Part shown: positions 20,041 to 31,657 of the stretch, piece after piece
How the letters are laid out: each line of letters begins with the position of its first letter
Numbering within the stretch: position 1 is the stretch's first letter
Source: Aurantiochytrium sp. KH105
Taxonomy: Eukaryota; Sar; Bigyra; Thraustochytrida; Thraustochytriidae
Reading direction: 5' to 3'
Assembly (NCBI GenBank): GCA_003116975.1
Contig: BGKB01000138.1
Location: 62,001-126,000 of the forward strand
Length of the DNA stretch: 64,000 bases
The notes under the pieces: model-generated
The model's database searches: none
What the model was told of the DNA's origin: nothing
Seen by the model: the letters and a program-made list of their open reading frames with translations, nothing else
Made by a program: the position numbers and the translations under genes

Positions 20041-23000
20041 TCATTTTACGTTGGGTGTGGCGAGTGCGACCTGGCGGACGAACTCCCAGGCGGCAGCAGC
20101 ACCAGCAATATGAGGAAGCATGGAGGGGCCCCGGCCATGAGATGGAATGGCGACATTATCGTCGAGCAGTTCGGCCACGGCCGCATCCATTCCAGAGGGC
20201 TCGTCAGCGATGACAAGAACGGAGCGCGGAGAAAAGCTATAATCGCCCAAGCACGTCAAATCGTTATTGCCTTGGTGCAGACCGACGAGACGAGCACCTT
20301 GTGCGCGCTCTTGCGCGAGGAAACCGGGCAACTGGAGACGAGAGACGGCTTCGATGGGCATCCAGAGGCCCGCAGACAGCGTGACGGCCTTGAAGGTGTC
20401 GAGACGCAAAATGTCCAAACTGTGGACGACAATCTTGGACACTGCAAAAACCTCGCAGGTGCGGACGAGCGCAGCAATGCTAGGCAAGTTGTTCTCGAGC
20501 AGTGTACACACCACCACGAGCCCACTCGCGCCGGTGCGAGGCTTGTTGGACTGCACAGACTTGCGCAAGAGCTGGCGAGGAAAGACTGCATTTGCGCCCG
20601 CCGCGCAAACATTGGAGAGTCCGAGCATCTCGTTCCATGCGTTTGGATTGATTTTCGCCTGGATGTTGAGAGCTGCAGCGTCGTCTTCATTTGCTTGCGC
20701 AGCATCGTCCTCAAAGTGACGCTTGGTCTCATCTTCGGTAACTTCACGATATCCAATGGGTCGGGAGGTTGGTTTGGTGGCAGTATTGTCGAAAAAGTTT
20801 TCTTCAAAATCAACCGTGATACGCATCGAAGTCGCCACGAGGATCTGGTCGCCCGTGGCGGTGAATTCGAGCATGTCGCGTTGATAATGAAAGGAGGCAG
20901 CCTCTGATGGATTGAGGGGCAAGAGGGTTTTGTCGAGAAGCTCTTGCGCCAGCGTGTCGAGCTCGCGTGCGCTAGCGGCGAGCGTCTTTGCAGTAGCATC
21001 CCATGTTTCAAGACTGGGCGCGCAGCGACGTAGAACCCAGTGGGCCAGAGACCGCGTGACGACCCGAGGTCGGGTCGCCCAGGGCAAAATAAGAACGGCA
21101 AGCCGGCGATGGGCATCGGTGATGCCGTCCCATGCAGAGTCCAGCTCCTTGACGACGAGAGCAGTGATTACCATTTTGGACGTAACGCTTGTATTGCGCG
21201 AACAGGCCACATCGCCCAGCGAAGCGTAAAGCTCGGGCAGGCAGGTCTCGGGTGCATTTTTAACGAGTGCGGTGACCGCGAGCTCAAAATAGCAGCGGTG
21301 GAAATAGGCGAGACGTTCGTCATTGCTCATGATGTGCATCAGTGTTGCACAAAAGTGGGCGGCTTTTACAGGGTCGGCAACGCGGCAGGATGCCGCAGCA
21401 ACGGCCTGCACGATTCTGAATTTTTGCAGAAACTGAGGAGAAAAGGCATGATTGTACTGTCCACCGTTGAGTGGACTCGTTTGCAGCTGCTCGAGCGCGA
21501 GCTCAACAAAGGCCGCGCACCATGCAGGCGAGGCACGATCTTCGATAAAGGCCAAGACGTGGTGGCGCGAGACGGCAAGCGGATGGGTGAGATAACCATG
21601 CACATGGAGAAGCGTCTGATCTCCTCGGGTCCATGACTCGGGCGAAACGAATTCCATCAGGGCTGAAGAGGTCGAGACTGTCTTGTCAATAGCCGAAAGA
21701 TGCTCGATGGCCTGGGCGCAAAAAGGAAGAGCGAGGTCAGGATCTTCCCAAAAGGCATTGCCAAAGACTTGCGCTGCGAGAGGATGCGCATTGGCACGAA
21801 GCATGGCGTTCCATAATCTTGGAATGACGGTTGTGCTCATGGCCTGCGCACGAAAACACGCCGGTTGGAAAACAGCTTGGCAAAAGGTGAGAATGAGCGC
21901 CGGACTTCGCACAGCAGAGACTTCAAGGGCCGCTTCAAGTGCCTGCACGAGGACATCCGGATCAGACATGCCAGTCGGAAGTTGTCCCTCGAGGCGGTGC
22001 AGACTGGAACCAAGCACACGGTAGCATGCTGGCAGACACGAGTGGTGCGACTTGACCGTGCCGTCCAGAGCAGCAATGGCCAGTCGACTTGCGAGTGATG
22101 TGTTCATTTCGTTTGCGTCTTGAATCAGTGCGTCAAGGCATTCCCAAAAGGCAGCTTGCGCTCGGCGTTTGAGAAGGGCGGCCAAATCACCCCCTTTGCG
22201 ATCGACCTGCAGACTGGCCTCCTGATCGAGAAGAACAGAAATGAAGCGCTCTGCTTCGGCGCCAAGCGGTCGCCACGGGCCAATGAGAGCGTAGATGATG
22301 AGAACTGCTTTGCTTACTTGCATGGCGTTTTCCTCGTCTGCGTTGGCAACCTGCGTAGAAAGCCAATTCATGGCAAGATCTTGCAGGGGGAGCGTCGTGG
22401 CGTTCGGGATCATGTTTTGACTGACGAGTCCTTTGATTGCGTCGAGAGCAGCGAGCAAGGTACGAGCACCCTCGGCATCAGTCACCTTGGCAAGCTGGGC
22501 GCACCACATGATGAGATCGCTTGCGATGGCAGTGCCATCGACGACGAGATCTGGGCGCACGGCAGTCAAGGCGCAAGCGTTGGCCTTGCCCTCGACAGAT
22601 GCATAGGGATTGGCGTAGACGCTGCAAAGAGTTTCGTGCAAGGCTTTTTGAATTGTATCAAGAGAGCTGGGCGACTGGCTCAAGAGGGTGCAAACGAGAC
22701 CTGCTCGTTCCCCATTGAGTAAAAGCTTGGCCGAGCTGCTGTTTGATGTGTTTTCACCATGTAAGAAAGCTGTAACTTGGCGGGCAGCGGCGCTGCAGAA
22801 TTCCTGTGTGTTTTGGTGTTTCAGTTGTCCCCCAAAGAAAATATTTTGAAAAAAGTCACGTTAGTTCCCAGGTGTGCGTCATTGTGTACAGTATTTGGTT
22901 TTTGGTTTTTCTTCCCGGGTTTGCAAGCACGCGCGTGCGGTCAGCTTATATTTTGCATCACTAGACCTGCAACCAAAGTCAAGAAAGATCCGTCGGTGAC

Positions 23001-24763
23001 AGGAATTGTCAAAAGTATCTGTTGCGCGCACAGACGATCTCGCGGCTGCGAAAGCGCTCTGCGCACAGCCCTCATTCCGCACGATTTTGCTATTTGTGTG
23101 CGTGTGTGTTGTTTGCCACCACTATTTGTGTCGCCGACTTTGGTGACGATGAAATAATGAAAACAAAAAAGAAGGAAGGAAGGAAGAAAGAAGAACGTAC
23201 CAGGGAGGAGGCGGCCCAATGGGCTAGACGAAGCATGGATGCTTCGGATGCTTGCCAAATTTCAAGCATTTGGAGAAGGGTAGCACAGGCGAGCTGATGG
23301 GGCAAGGCATGTTTGGCGAGCGCATCGATAAGATGGTCGTGCGCCAGGCGGAGACGACCGAGCATGCCAAGACCACCAAGTCCGCCAAAGCTGGCTGTAA
23401 TGAATTCGCGCAATGCGTGAACTTGTGCATCTGCGAGCCACCCCGGTGGCCCCTCGAGCGATGCGATGGCCTTTGCAAGCACTACAATAAAGGACGGATT
23501 GAGCGGCCCTTCCATGTCAGGAAGTTTGGAGAGCAAAGCCTTTTTGCGGGCCTCATTCGTTCCGGCCCACGAGCGAAGTAGACAAATAGTAGGTGTTTCC
23601 ACGTCGCGAAGGGGACCCGTCTTTCCAGAACTATCATCAAGTACAACGGACTTGTAAAGCTCTTTGAGACGTAGCGCTGGGATGATGACATTAAGCACGA
23701 ATGAGTCTGAAAAAGTAGCGGCCGTCTCGTTGTTGACGTCTTCTGTCAGGAAGGTGGTGAGCACATACTTTGCGATGGCGCTATTTTCGTGCGTCGTGGC
23801 AAGATGGAAGAGGAGCTCAATCCAGGGCCAGCGGCGCTCGTTGGCGTCTTGCAAGAGACGACGCGCGATGCGCCACACGGCCTGCACATGATGAACGTCG
23901 CGCTCTCTAACGCCAGCGTAGACGCGTAAAAAGTTGGCCCACCATGTCTTGTCTGCGTCTTCCGCATCCATGGCGGCAATGAGCCGCTCCAAGATAAATC
24001 TGCAGCGGCGCTGATGCTCGGCTGAGGACGTTGGGCCGAGTCCGGAGTGAACTTGGTCCCAAATCGTCTTGTCGCCGAGGAGTGGCGCTGCGCTGCAGAC
24101 ACCAAGGACGCCAACGAGCGTGGCAAGATTGTGGCGCGCCGCGTGAAGCAGTCGTGACTGGTGCTCGGTGTCGGCAAAATGCACGACGCGAGGAAGCAGT
24201 GCATCCAAGACGGCTTGTTGGACCGCTGGATGGGCTTCGAGGGTCGGTGCATCGAGGAGGCCAACACAAAGGTCCACCATTTGGGCGAGGAGATCTGGCG
24301 AGGAGGCGAGATCCCCAGGGCGCGCATCCAGGAGCATGGCAAGTGCCACGAAGTTGGCAGGGTCAGTGTTACGCGAGGGCATGCGTAGCGGCGAGGGCTC
24401 GGTTCGAGTCATGACAGGGCGTAGACTTGACATGGCAAAACTCCAGTCGTCGGCGCTAAGTGGGCTCTCGGGCACCATGAAGCAGCGCATTATGATGGTC
24501 AAGGCATCTTGAAAATACTTGACATCTGAGACACTGTCTTCCAAGGCGACCAATGTCAACGCCGCGACCTCTGCTGGATAGTCATTTTCGAGCGCTGCGT
24601 CGTGCTCGTCGTCGTTGTCAAGATGTAGGAGCGCCACGATCTCCTCGAGACTCGAGATGCTCCGTTCTGGGCTCAGGTCTGCGAGAAGACGCGCCCCACT
24701 GACGGCGGTGGCAAGGTCTGTGGCGACCTTTGCCGCACGAAGCGCCTCGCAGGCCGTCTGCAT
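20041..24763 (-). CDS. TARBP1/Trm3-like SPOUT 2'-O-ribose methyltransferase
   Basis: Proposed two exons: 24763-23201 and 22803-20041, 1441 aa; the 397-nt intron (22804-23200) has a GTACGT donor after ...HWAASSL and an ACACAG acceptor before EFCSAAARQ, both phase 0. The first ~1270 residues are helical HEAT-like solenoid as in TARBP1 and yeast Trm3. The last ~160 are a SpoU/TrmH domain: motif 1 LENNLPSIAALVRTCEVF keeps Asn and the catalytic Arg, motif 2 VLVIADEPSGMD keeps Glu, but motif 3 reads SMLPHIAGA where relatives have SLNVHVSGA. The family makes Gm18 in tRNA. The missing motif 3 Asn casts doubt on full activity. The start ATG at 24763 is the first in frame. Exon joining is inferred from frame and splice signals only. 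Confidence 0.75.
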
Positions 24764-25100
24764 CGCGCAAGCAACGTGGCAATTTTGGCCTAGCCTAGTA
24801 GTTGTGGCGCTCCAGGTGCCGAGCGGCTGGTCCTCGGTTTCCTTGAGGAACAAGGATTTGCTATTATGCGGAGCGCTAAATCCTGGACCTTGAAGTTTTT
24901 TCTCGAGTTTTCCTTTGGGGCGGCTGCTGCGGACTCGGAGCTCGCTGCCGCCGGCAATCAATCCATCAATCAATCCATCAATCAATCAGCTGTCCAACGA
25001 AGGTGAAGGGAAGGCGTGGTGGTGGTGGCAGTGGTGATCGTCGTCGTCCAGTTCGTCGTCAGCGTCGTCGTCGTCGTCGAACTGTAGCGTCGGCAAGAGG
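24764..25100. promoter_or_regulatory. Bidirectional promoter with AATCAATCCATC repeats
   Basis: 337 bp between the divergent starts of the TARBP1-like and BUD31-like genes. Contains a 12-bp unit AATCAATCCATC repeated from 24956 (2.7 copies, to about 24989), which is rich in ATTGG/CCAAT-like words, followed by a GGTGGTGG/GTCGTC-rich stretch. No TATA box seen. Confidence 0.4.
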
Positions 25101-25991
25101 ATGAGCAAGTGGGGGCGACGCAAGGCGAGGCCTCCTCCGGGGTTTGAGGACGTGGAGCCTACGCTTACGGCGCTCGAGGATGAGCAACGGCAACGCATGG
25201 AGGAGGAGGTGGCGGGCATGAGCAAGGCAGAGATTTTGTGGCCTGTGCACCAGATCAATTGGCAAAAGTCAAGGTACATTTACAAGCTGTTTTACAAGTA
25301 CGAGCGCATCTCCAAGGCAGTGTATGACTATTGTCTGGACCAAAAGCTCGTCGACAAGGCCCTCATCGCCAAATGGAAAAAGCCCGGCTACGAAAGACTG
25401 TGCTCCACGTATGTAATCAATCCGCGAAACTACCCGTACGGCACCACGGCAGCCTGTCGAGTTCCCTTGAGCCAGCGCAAACAGGGAAGCTCGATGCGGG
25501 ACGCTACGACGGGTTGCCGTGGATGCGCTTCGGGCGCTGAAGGGTATTCGAACATTTTCGGCAACAAATATGGTCAGGATCTGGCCAAATTACAGATTTT
25601 GCGCGAGCGCTTCGAAGCGAAACAGGACGCTATCGAAGCAGACGCCAAAAGGTCGGCTCAAGACGAAGCGCTTGATGCCGTTAGCAAAAGCCGTCCCACG
25701 TGGGCTTCAGAAACACAGTCCAAGGTTCTCGAGCTGGAAAATGACAAGGATGTAGATGATGATGGGACGCCAGATGACGCGGATGACACTGGACGATTGG
25801 ATAATGAGAACGAGGTGGCGACGTCCGTAGAAAAAGAGGGTGTTTCAAGCGTAGTAGAACAAGAAGAGCCATCCGCAAACGTTGCGAAACAAGATGCAAA
25901 AGATCAGGAGCATAGCAAAGCCGAGAAAGAAGAAGAAGAAGAAGAAGAAGAAGAAAACGCAAGTGCTTTGAAACGTCGCAAGGTTGAATGA
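25101..25991 (+). CDS. BUD31: Divergent BUD31/G10 splicing factor
   Basis: 296 aa. Residues 1-147 align end to end with BUD31: RPPPGFEDVEPTLTALEDE, then LWPVHQINWQKSRYIYKLFYKYERISKAVYDYC, LIAKWKKPGYERLC, CRVPLSQ and GCRGCASG. BUD31 is a component of activated spliceosomes. Two oddities: only 4 of the roughly 9 cysteines of the zinc-cluster half are kept (Cys in ERLC, AACRVP and GCRGC), with no gap in the alignment that splicing could explain; and a ~150-residue acidic tail not found in yeast or human is added, ending in a Glu run encoded by (GAA)n at 25928-25956 and the basic end LKRRKVE, a possible NLS. It may be a second, relaxed paralogue. Its 3' end is 142 bp from the convergent NUP85 stop. 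Confidence 0.85.
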   Translation: MSKWGRRKARPPPGFEDVEPTLTALEDEQRQRMEEEVAGMSKAEILWPVHQINWQKSRYIYKLFYKYERISKAVYDYCLDQKLVDKALIAKWKKPGYERLCSTYVINPRNYPYGTTAACRVPLSQRKQGSSMRDATTGCRGCASGAEGYSNIFGNKYGQDLAKLQILRERFEAKQDAIEADAKRSAQDEALDAVSKSRPTWASETQSKVLELENDKDVDDDGTPDDADDTGRLDNENEVATSVEKEGVSSVVEQEEPSANVAKQDAKDQEHSKAEKEEEEEEEEENASALKRRKVE

Positions 25992-26133
25992 AGCAAAATG
26001 TTCGAGAGAGGAGGACAAAGTAGTGCGCATTTGGCAAGCCTTCTTTTCATCGTGATATATCTTGCATCGAGCCACAGGGGGACGTGCAAGACGTAAAAAA
26101 GAATGTAATTTCCGTTTGATAAATCTATTCTTG

Positions 26134-28347
26134 TCATTTAACGCGAGATACGATGGGGGCCAAGGCCATGCACTGCACGAGCATGGTCCGAAGGCCTGCA
26201 AGATCCTCTGCCTCGACGCCCTTGAGCAAATCGTTGCGATCGTGAGCAATCTCCACCTCTTCAAGCGCAGCAATGAGAGTGGCTGCGTTAGCAGCAGAAA
26301 GTTGGGGACGCCGCTGTGACTCAAAAAAGACCTTTTTCAATAACGGAACGCAAAAGGACCGAGGTACAAGATTTGCAGCAAAGGCATCAGCAAGCTGTGC
26401 CGTTGCTTGCGAGTACGCACTTGCCAAAATTTCGTCATTTTGATCCGCCTCATCGATGTGTGCATTGACGTTGGCTCGAGCAGCGCGAATGGTCTCATGA
26501 ACGGCACGGTAGCGCGCAAGAAAGGCGAGAGCATCGGCCTTGAGCGTCTGCGTGAGCTGAGCGCTCGCCGCCAAATGGTCCACCAGAGCATCGAGAACGT
26601 CGAGACGCGAAACGGCAAAAAGTCGCGCAAGCATGCGCTCAGCAAGCTCCTGCTCGCCATAGGTCGATGCCCACACGAGCGCATTTGACATGCCCTGCAA
26701 CCCATTGTCGAGACCACCGCGGAAACGCCACCAATGCATGATACGCTGACGAGCAAGCGAAGAGGCACTGAGGCCCATCATTTGGCAGCCCTTGGCAAGA
26801 CGATGGCAAAATCGATCGGACACGGGACGTTGCAAGTCCACAACGGCTTGCATGTGCAACAGACCGAGCGGCAGCTCCACGCCAGGTGGAACTTGCACCT
26901 TGCGCGTGAGCGCGCTAAGATACGAGGCGGTCAGACGCCAGGCGCCAGGGGCCAGGGCCGCGCGGTCGCTTTGCTGGCCGCCAAGACCTAGACTTGCAGC
27001 ATATTCGAGCACAAAGAACTCGCGAAGATCAACCTCGAGATCGCCAAGCAAAAAGTCGTCCGTCTGCAAAAATCCCGAAGCCTCAATCGATGCTGGGTCC
27101 ATGACGGTCTCGAGCGCACCACAACGCGCGAGTAGTTCCGCGAGATGCGCAGTGACCCATCGATCATCCACAGTGCTATGGAGCTGCTGGAGAATCCCTG
27201 GTGCATCGAGATTGACGACGGTGAGTAAAAGATGAACACGAGCATCGATCTCGAGGTCGAGGGCGTCGATACTTTGCTTGACCAAGGCGCCGAGCTCTTG
27301 TTTGCGCGCTGCCGTCACATGATACTGGAGAAAGCAAGCCACGAGATGGAACCAGGAATCCTTTTCGGCATCAATCCTGCGAAGCGTAACTTCGACGTTG
27401 CCGAGAATGAGTTGAAGAAAATCTTGTAATTCGGATCCCACCTGAGCTACCGCAGCGGCATAGTCCCTTGCAAAGACCTGCATGGCTTCCCGCCAGCGCA
27501 TCCACCGCGCCTTGAAGTCAATCATACTGTCAGGATCGGCTCCCATTTCCGCGCTCCTCCAAAGCTCATAATCGGCATCGCGCACAACGTCACCTTCCTC
27601 ATCATTGAGTCCTCTTCCCGAGACGGCTCGCCGAGGCATGGCCAAGAGTAAAGCGCGGAGCTCATCGAGCATGGCGAGAAGCGCATCATCGGCAGCGCTG
27701 TGCACACTATCCGGCTCAAGGAGACGCAAACACCGCCACGCCGCGAGAAGATCGCCGCGGATGGCACAAGAAAAGACTTCTTGCCAGTAGTATCCAGATT
27801 CGATCCCACGATTCTTGACGTCAAGCTCGCCAGTGGGATCTCTCCACGGACCATGCTGTGCAACCCACGATACGAAATCACTCGCTACAAGGGGCTCTGG
27901 GTCGAGGATGAGAAGCTCTGTGAGGTGCCATGCGGCAGCGGCGTCCTTCATGCGCTCGAGATAGCCCGCCCGAGGGTCATCCTGGCGCTTGTCTACTGCT
28001 GCCTCGAGCGTCTGCACCGCACGATCCAGCTCGCTGCGCAGGTTTCGACTGCACGCAAGCACGTCGGCCCCGGCGTCTTGAAGCGCGACAAATTCGCGTT
28101 GACCCGCGGCCACAAGTCGCCGCATCTGCGCGGGTGTCTGGTCCCATGAAATAACGTGCACAGTGTCGGGTTTCTCGACGCGATGCTCATTCTCTACGCG
28201 TTCCTCCGCGAGGCCCGCTTTCGCGCGGGCCTCCCCCTCCTCGCGCTGCGCCGGCGTCAGCCGCCCTCGGATTTGCGTCTTGAAGACCACGAGCTCGTCG
28301 CCACGGCCCCATCGGAAGCCCACCAGTCCGCGCGGCCGCCGCTCCAT
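26134..28347 (-). CDS. NUP85: Nucleoporin NUP85-like, Y-complex subunit
   Basis: 737 aa helical protein from ATG 28347. The C-terminal half follows the NUP85 pattern: SWFHLVACFLQYHVTA, CQMMGLSASSLARQRIMHWW, then GMSNALVWASTYGEQELAERM and, near the end, FLARYRAVHETIR and NLVPRSFCVPLLKKVFF, which corresponds to human FLGKYREFHRMYG and RIAPRSFWMTLLTDALP. NUP85 is a core scaffold of the Nup107-160 (Y) complex of the nuclear pore. The N-terminus has FRWGRGDELVVFK, a likely beta-blade insertion strand that completes the Seh1 propeller in this family. It is somewhat longer than the human protein (656 aa). Upstream in-frame sequence is open but has no ATG. Confidence 0.8.
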   Translation of the reverse strand: MERRPRGLVGFRWGRGDELVVFKTQIRGRLTPAQREEGEARAKAGLAEERVENEHRVEKPDTVHVISWDQTPAQMRRLVAAGQREFVALQDAGADVLACSRNLRSELDRAVQTLEAAVDKRQDDPRAGYLERMKDAAAAWHLTELLILDPEPLVASDFVSWVAQHGPWRDPTGELDVKNRGIESGYYWQEVFSCAIRGDLLAAWRCLRLLEPDSVHSAADDALLAMLDELRALLLAMPRRAVSGRGLNDEEGDVVRDADYELWRSAEMGADPDSMIDFKARWMRWREAMQVFARDYAAAVAQVGSELQDFLQLILGNVEVTLRRIDAEKDSWFHLVACFLQYHVTAARKQELGALVKQSIDALDLEIDARVHLLLTVVNLDAPGILQQLHSTVDDRWVTAHLAELLARCGALETVMDPASIEASGFLQTDDFLLGDLEVDLREFFVLEYAASLGLGGQQSDRAALAPGAWRLTASYLSALTRKVQVPPGVELPLGLLHMQAVVDLQRPVSDRFCHRLAKGCQMMGLSASSLARQRIMHWWRFRGGLDNGLQGMSNALVWASTYGEQELAERMLARLFAVSRLDVLDALVDHLAASAQLTQTLKADALAFLARYRAVHETIRAARANVNAHIDEADQNDEILASAYSQATAQLADAFAANLVPRSFCVPLLKKVFFESQRRPQLSAANAATLIAALEEVEIAHDRNDLLKGVEAEDLAGLRTMLVQCMALAPIVSRVK

Positions 28348-29058
28348 TGCTTGCACCGCACCTCCGTGGCGCGGCCTCGTCTCGCGAGCCCTGGCGCGCG
28401 CGCTTTCTCCTCCCGGACGAAGGCGCTCTCGCGCTGCGCCGCGTGAGCGATCAGCTTGAAAGATTGATTGCAAGCGCGATGATTGCAGGCAGGCAGGCAG
28501 CTAGGCAAGGCCAAAATCAAAGGCGCGCCGTTAGGGCGCAAGGTGGCATTATGATCGACTGTGAGTCCATGGCGCGCGGATCGATGGAGGACAATGAAGC
28601 AGTGTCAACGAGACCAGACGAGGCGAAGCGAGGCGAGGCGAGGCGCGGGACCCTTCTCGTTTGCTGCGGAGACGGGGTCGAGGCGCCAGAAATGTCAACC
28701 ACATTGACATTATCGAAATTTTCAGAGAGAATCGCAAATAAAAGCACATGCGCGCGTCTTCACCGATCAGCTACAAATCGAATTTATGATCCAGCGCGAC
28801 AACAGAAGAGCGATCTTCGTAGTGGTGTGATGGCAACACCTCCGAACTCGTGCTCATTCCCAACCGGCAACCGACTAAACAATAACGTAGAAACCAAAAC
28901 CCTGATGGCGGTTTGCCATGATGCGATCAAGTCGAGCGAGCACGATGCGACGCAAAAAGGGACCTATTCTGCGCATGGACACTGTTGATGCACCTGGAAA
29001 AGATTATTACAAGCGAATTTGCGGGACAGGTATGCTTGATATTTAAAGTCGTCGCCGA
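28348..29058. other. Intergenic region, 0.7 kb
   Basis: Upstream of NUP85 and downstream of the kinase-RING pseudogene. Contains short runs (GGCA at about 28486-28500; degenerate GAGGC at about 28618-28646). No gene seen. Confidence 0.6.
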
Positions 29059-30808
29059 TTATATCTGGGGTAAGGTCTGGGCGCAGCATCTCCTGAATCT
29101 TGGCACTTCATTTCGGGTCGTGAACGCATGAAAGCCATGAAAGCGCTGCCTCCGGAGTTGAGCCCATGCTTCCCGCACGATAGCAATGTCGCCAAAAAGG
29201 GGGTTTGTCTCCCCGTCAGGTTTCTTTGCGCAATGTGCAACAGCGCGATGACAGGCATCTGACAAATCGTCCGTGTCCTGGAGACACCACGCGCAGAAAT
29301 AGCACGGGCAGGCGCTGCATCCAAGAGCACAACAGCCGTCAAAGTCAGCAAAGACAGTTGAACAGCGCGGACATGACAAATTCAGGACCTCATTTCGAAT
29401 CGCTCGAAGGTGTTCCTGCGTTGTTCGGTCTAGTCCATGCTCGCGAAGTTCCGCGTCAACACGATGCTGGATCCGGGGCTCCTGCTTCGCTGCAACGTCG
29501 CGCTCGATGTGCTCGCGTACGATCGAGAGCAGTGCAGCAAAGTCCTCGTCGGGAACCATGGCCGCAATATTGCGTCCAAAACCGAGACGCTCGTTACCTG
29601 GCATGACGCAACACATGCTACCATCCCGCGACACTTTGATGTGCGCCCCAGGTTGCGTAGCGGCGCGAACCGATCCGCCCAAGCACTCCTTACACGTGGA
29701 ATGGCTATTTGGACAAGAGACACCCTACTCGACCGGAAAGATGTCGAGACAGGTGGCACACGAGTTCACCGGTACAGGCTCAACCTGAAAGGCCTCATGA
29801 CGTAAAGCCAACAGCGCGGAGAGACGCTGTCTTGGTTCCGAAGACTGTAAAGAGGATAGGAGAGACTTCATTGCCTCAGAAGTTTGCAGATCCTTGAATA
29901 CTTCTGCGAGTACCACCACACCCGTCGAGTATAAATCCACTTCAGATCCGACCTTGGAGGTCGTCTCACTGCGGATTTCTGGTGCCATGTACTTGATGGT
30001 GGCATGCATAGGTTGCGACATGATCACGTCCTGCACTTGTGCACCATTAACATCTCCCAGCACTGGCGAGAGGCCTGGCGCAAGGAAGATATTCCGGTTG
30101 AATGTCGCAGTGAACGAAACCTTTCGAGTGCAAATCATGCAAAGCAGACAAGAGGCCGATGGCAATGCGCCTTCGCGTTGCCATGTCTGCGTGACGACTT
30201 TTGCGAAGCCAATCGGCAAGGTCGGCACCTGAATAATGGGGTATGAGAATGCAACCCTGACGCGCATCTTGCATAAATGCGCCCTGTATGCGAACGATGC
30301 AGGCCGACTGAATTTGGGTGAGCGCTGTGACTTGGCGGCAGAAGCGACTGCTCCACACCTTGTTGGCAAGATGAAATGACTTGGGCACAAACTCCCGGCC
30401 CTCTAGGTCGCGCACGCGAAGCACTGATTTGCTAGGCTTGGACGCCAGCTCTGCGAGGGTCTCAAAGTCTTCGCATTTTGCGTTTGTAAGCCACAGGCCC
30501 AGCCATGACAAATCCTGCAGTGCACTATCGGTCAGGCCAATTGCCGCGAGCCACTTTTGATCGTGGAGAAAGTCGGGAAAAGATTCCTCTGCATGGCGCA
30601 AAGCGCGCGCACGCTCCCTCCACAATTTACTGTCAAGTCTGAAGACGATGCCAAAGTGGGCAAGCGCTCGCTTGAGATCTGGAATTTTGGCATGAGCATC
30701 AGCGTCCCCGTCACTTACATCCTCGCGAGTGTATTAGAGGTCCCGTTCGAGGTCTGCTCGCTGCCGATTCTTGCTGCGAATCTCCCTCATGATGGCTTTT
30801 ACACGCAT
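29059..30808 (-). pseudogene. Decayed kinase-RING-Cys-rich protein gene
   Basis: Reads as one continuous ancestral coding region with three breaks: an in-frame TAA at 30734-30736, a frameshift near 30095 and an in-frame TAG in the RING-like part at about 29725. In order: a helical N-terminus; an atypical protein kinase domain (Lys in REFVPKSF, catalytic loop HCDIQP followed after the shift by NIFLA, LGDVNG in place of DFG, MAPEI for APE, then EVDLYSTGVVVLAEV); a CxxC-type RING start (CATCLDIFPVE, then after the TAG GVSCPNSHSTCKECL); and a C-terminal Cys-rich cluster (CPRCSTVF...CCALGCSACPCYFCAWC) resembling an IBR/RING relative. The frameshift falls inside the catalytic loop, so splicing cannot explain it. 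Probably a dead member of a kinase-E3 fusion family; sequencing error is the alternative for any single break. Confidence 0.65.
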
Positions 30809-31657
30809 AGTATTCGGCTCGCTGTGGCCGGGAGTATGATGTGAGAGCAGTGTGTGTCTGCTAGCGTGTTGGCGCCCGCATCTCCGAGTATGTTGAATCG
30901 AATTCTGCGCTTGTTCAGTGATATACGATAAGAAGATAATCGGTTGCAGTGCGACGCGTTTGGGCGATCCAATAAGTGACGGAACATGTTATCTATTCAC
31001 CTTCACGAATGCTATTTCTTTCTCTCCGCTATTCATCGCATCGATTGCCTTGACGACTGCATCAGAATCACTGTGATGCGCAACCGTCATTTTGCCGGTG
31101 TTATACGTGCAAGGAGGTTTTCACGCTTGTATTGTTAGTGAAGTACAAGTTCTGCACGTGCACGATCACACGGCAGAGCCAGGGCAGCAGCTTGCGCTGA
31201 ACGATCAACAACGCCTCAAGCGTGGACAGCGGCACAGGTCAGGCTGCGCTCCAAGGCCCGCAACCTAGCGAAGCAGGGATGCCCAGGCGCTCGTACACGG
31301 CGCTTGCGCTCGGCTACGACCTCGGCCCACCTTCTCCGTCATGTGCAAGTATCACGTTTCCTGAGATCGTGACATGATCGTGTGTATGAGCCTCAGAGGT
31401 CAGTGACTTTTAGATTTTGTCTCACTTTCATGGTGGTAAAGACCATTTGTAAATATGTCCTTTGCACTTGCAACCCCCCGCAAGAACTCACATTGTCGTC
31501 CGATCGTTGTCGTCAATCACCGCTGACCAAAGTCCAATCACCGCTGACCAAGTTGTCCAGGGTTCTTGAGCTGCCCTGAGATGGACAACGCATGACAATC
31601 CAGAACTGCAACTTGCGCACGGAGGTGGAGTCTTGGTTGCAAGAATACGCGAACGCC
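30809..31657. other. Intergenic region upstream of GREB1-like A
   Basis: Unique sequence. A 17-bp word CAATCACCGCTGACCAA occurs twice at 31514 and 31535 (21-bp spacing), about 120 bp upstream of the start of gene A. An in-frame ATG at 31592 extends gene A by 22 residues but is not conserved in paralogue B. No TATA box or other gene seen. Confidence 0.5.

Noticed and set aside
22804-23200. Short open frames suggesting a separate gene between the two TARBP1-like exons
   Set aside because: Phase-compatible donor and acceptor explain the gap as one intron, and both sides fit one protein.
24764-24985. 74-residue upstream extension of the TARBP1-like protein
   Set aside because: No ATG in it; it covers the AATCAATCCATC repeat and promoter.
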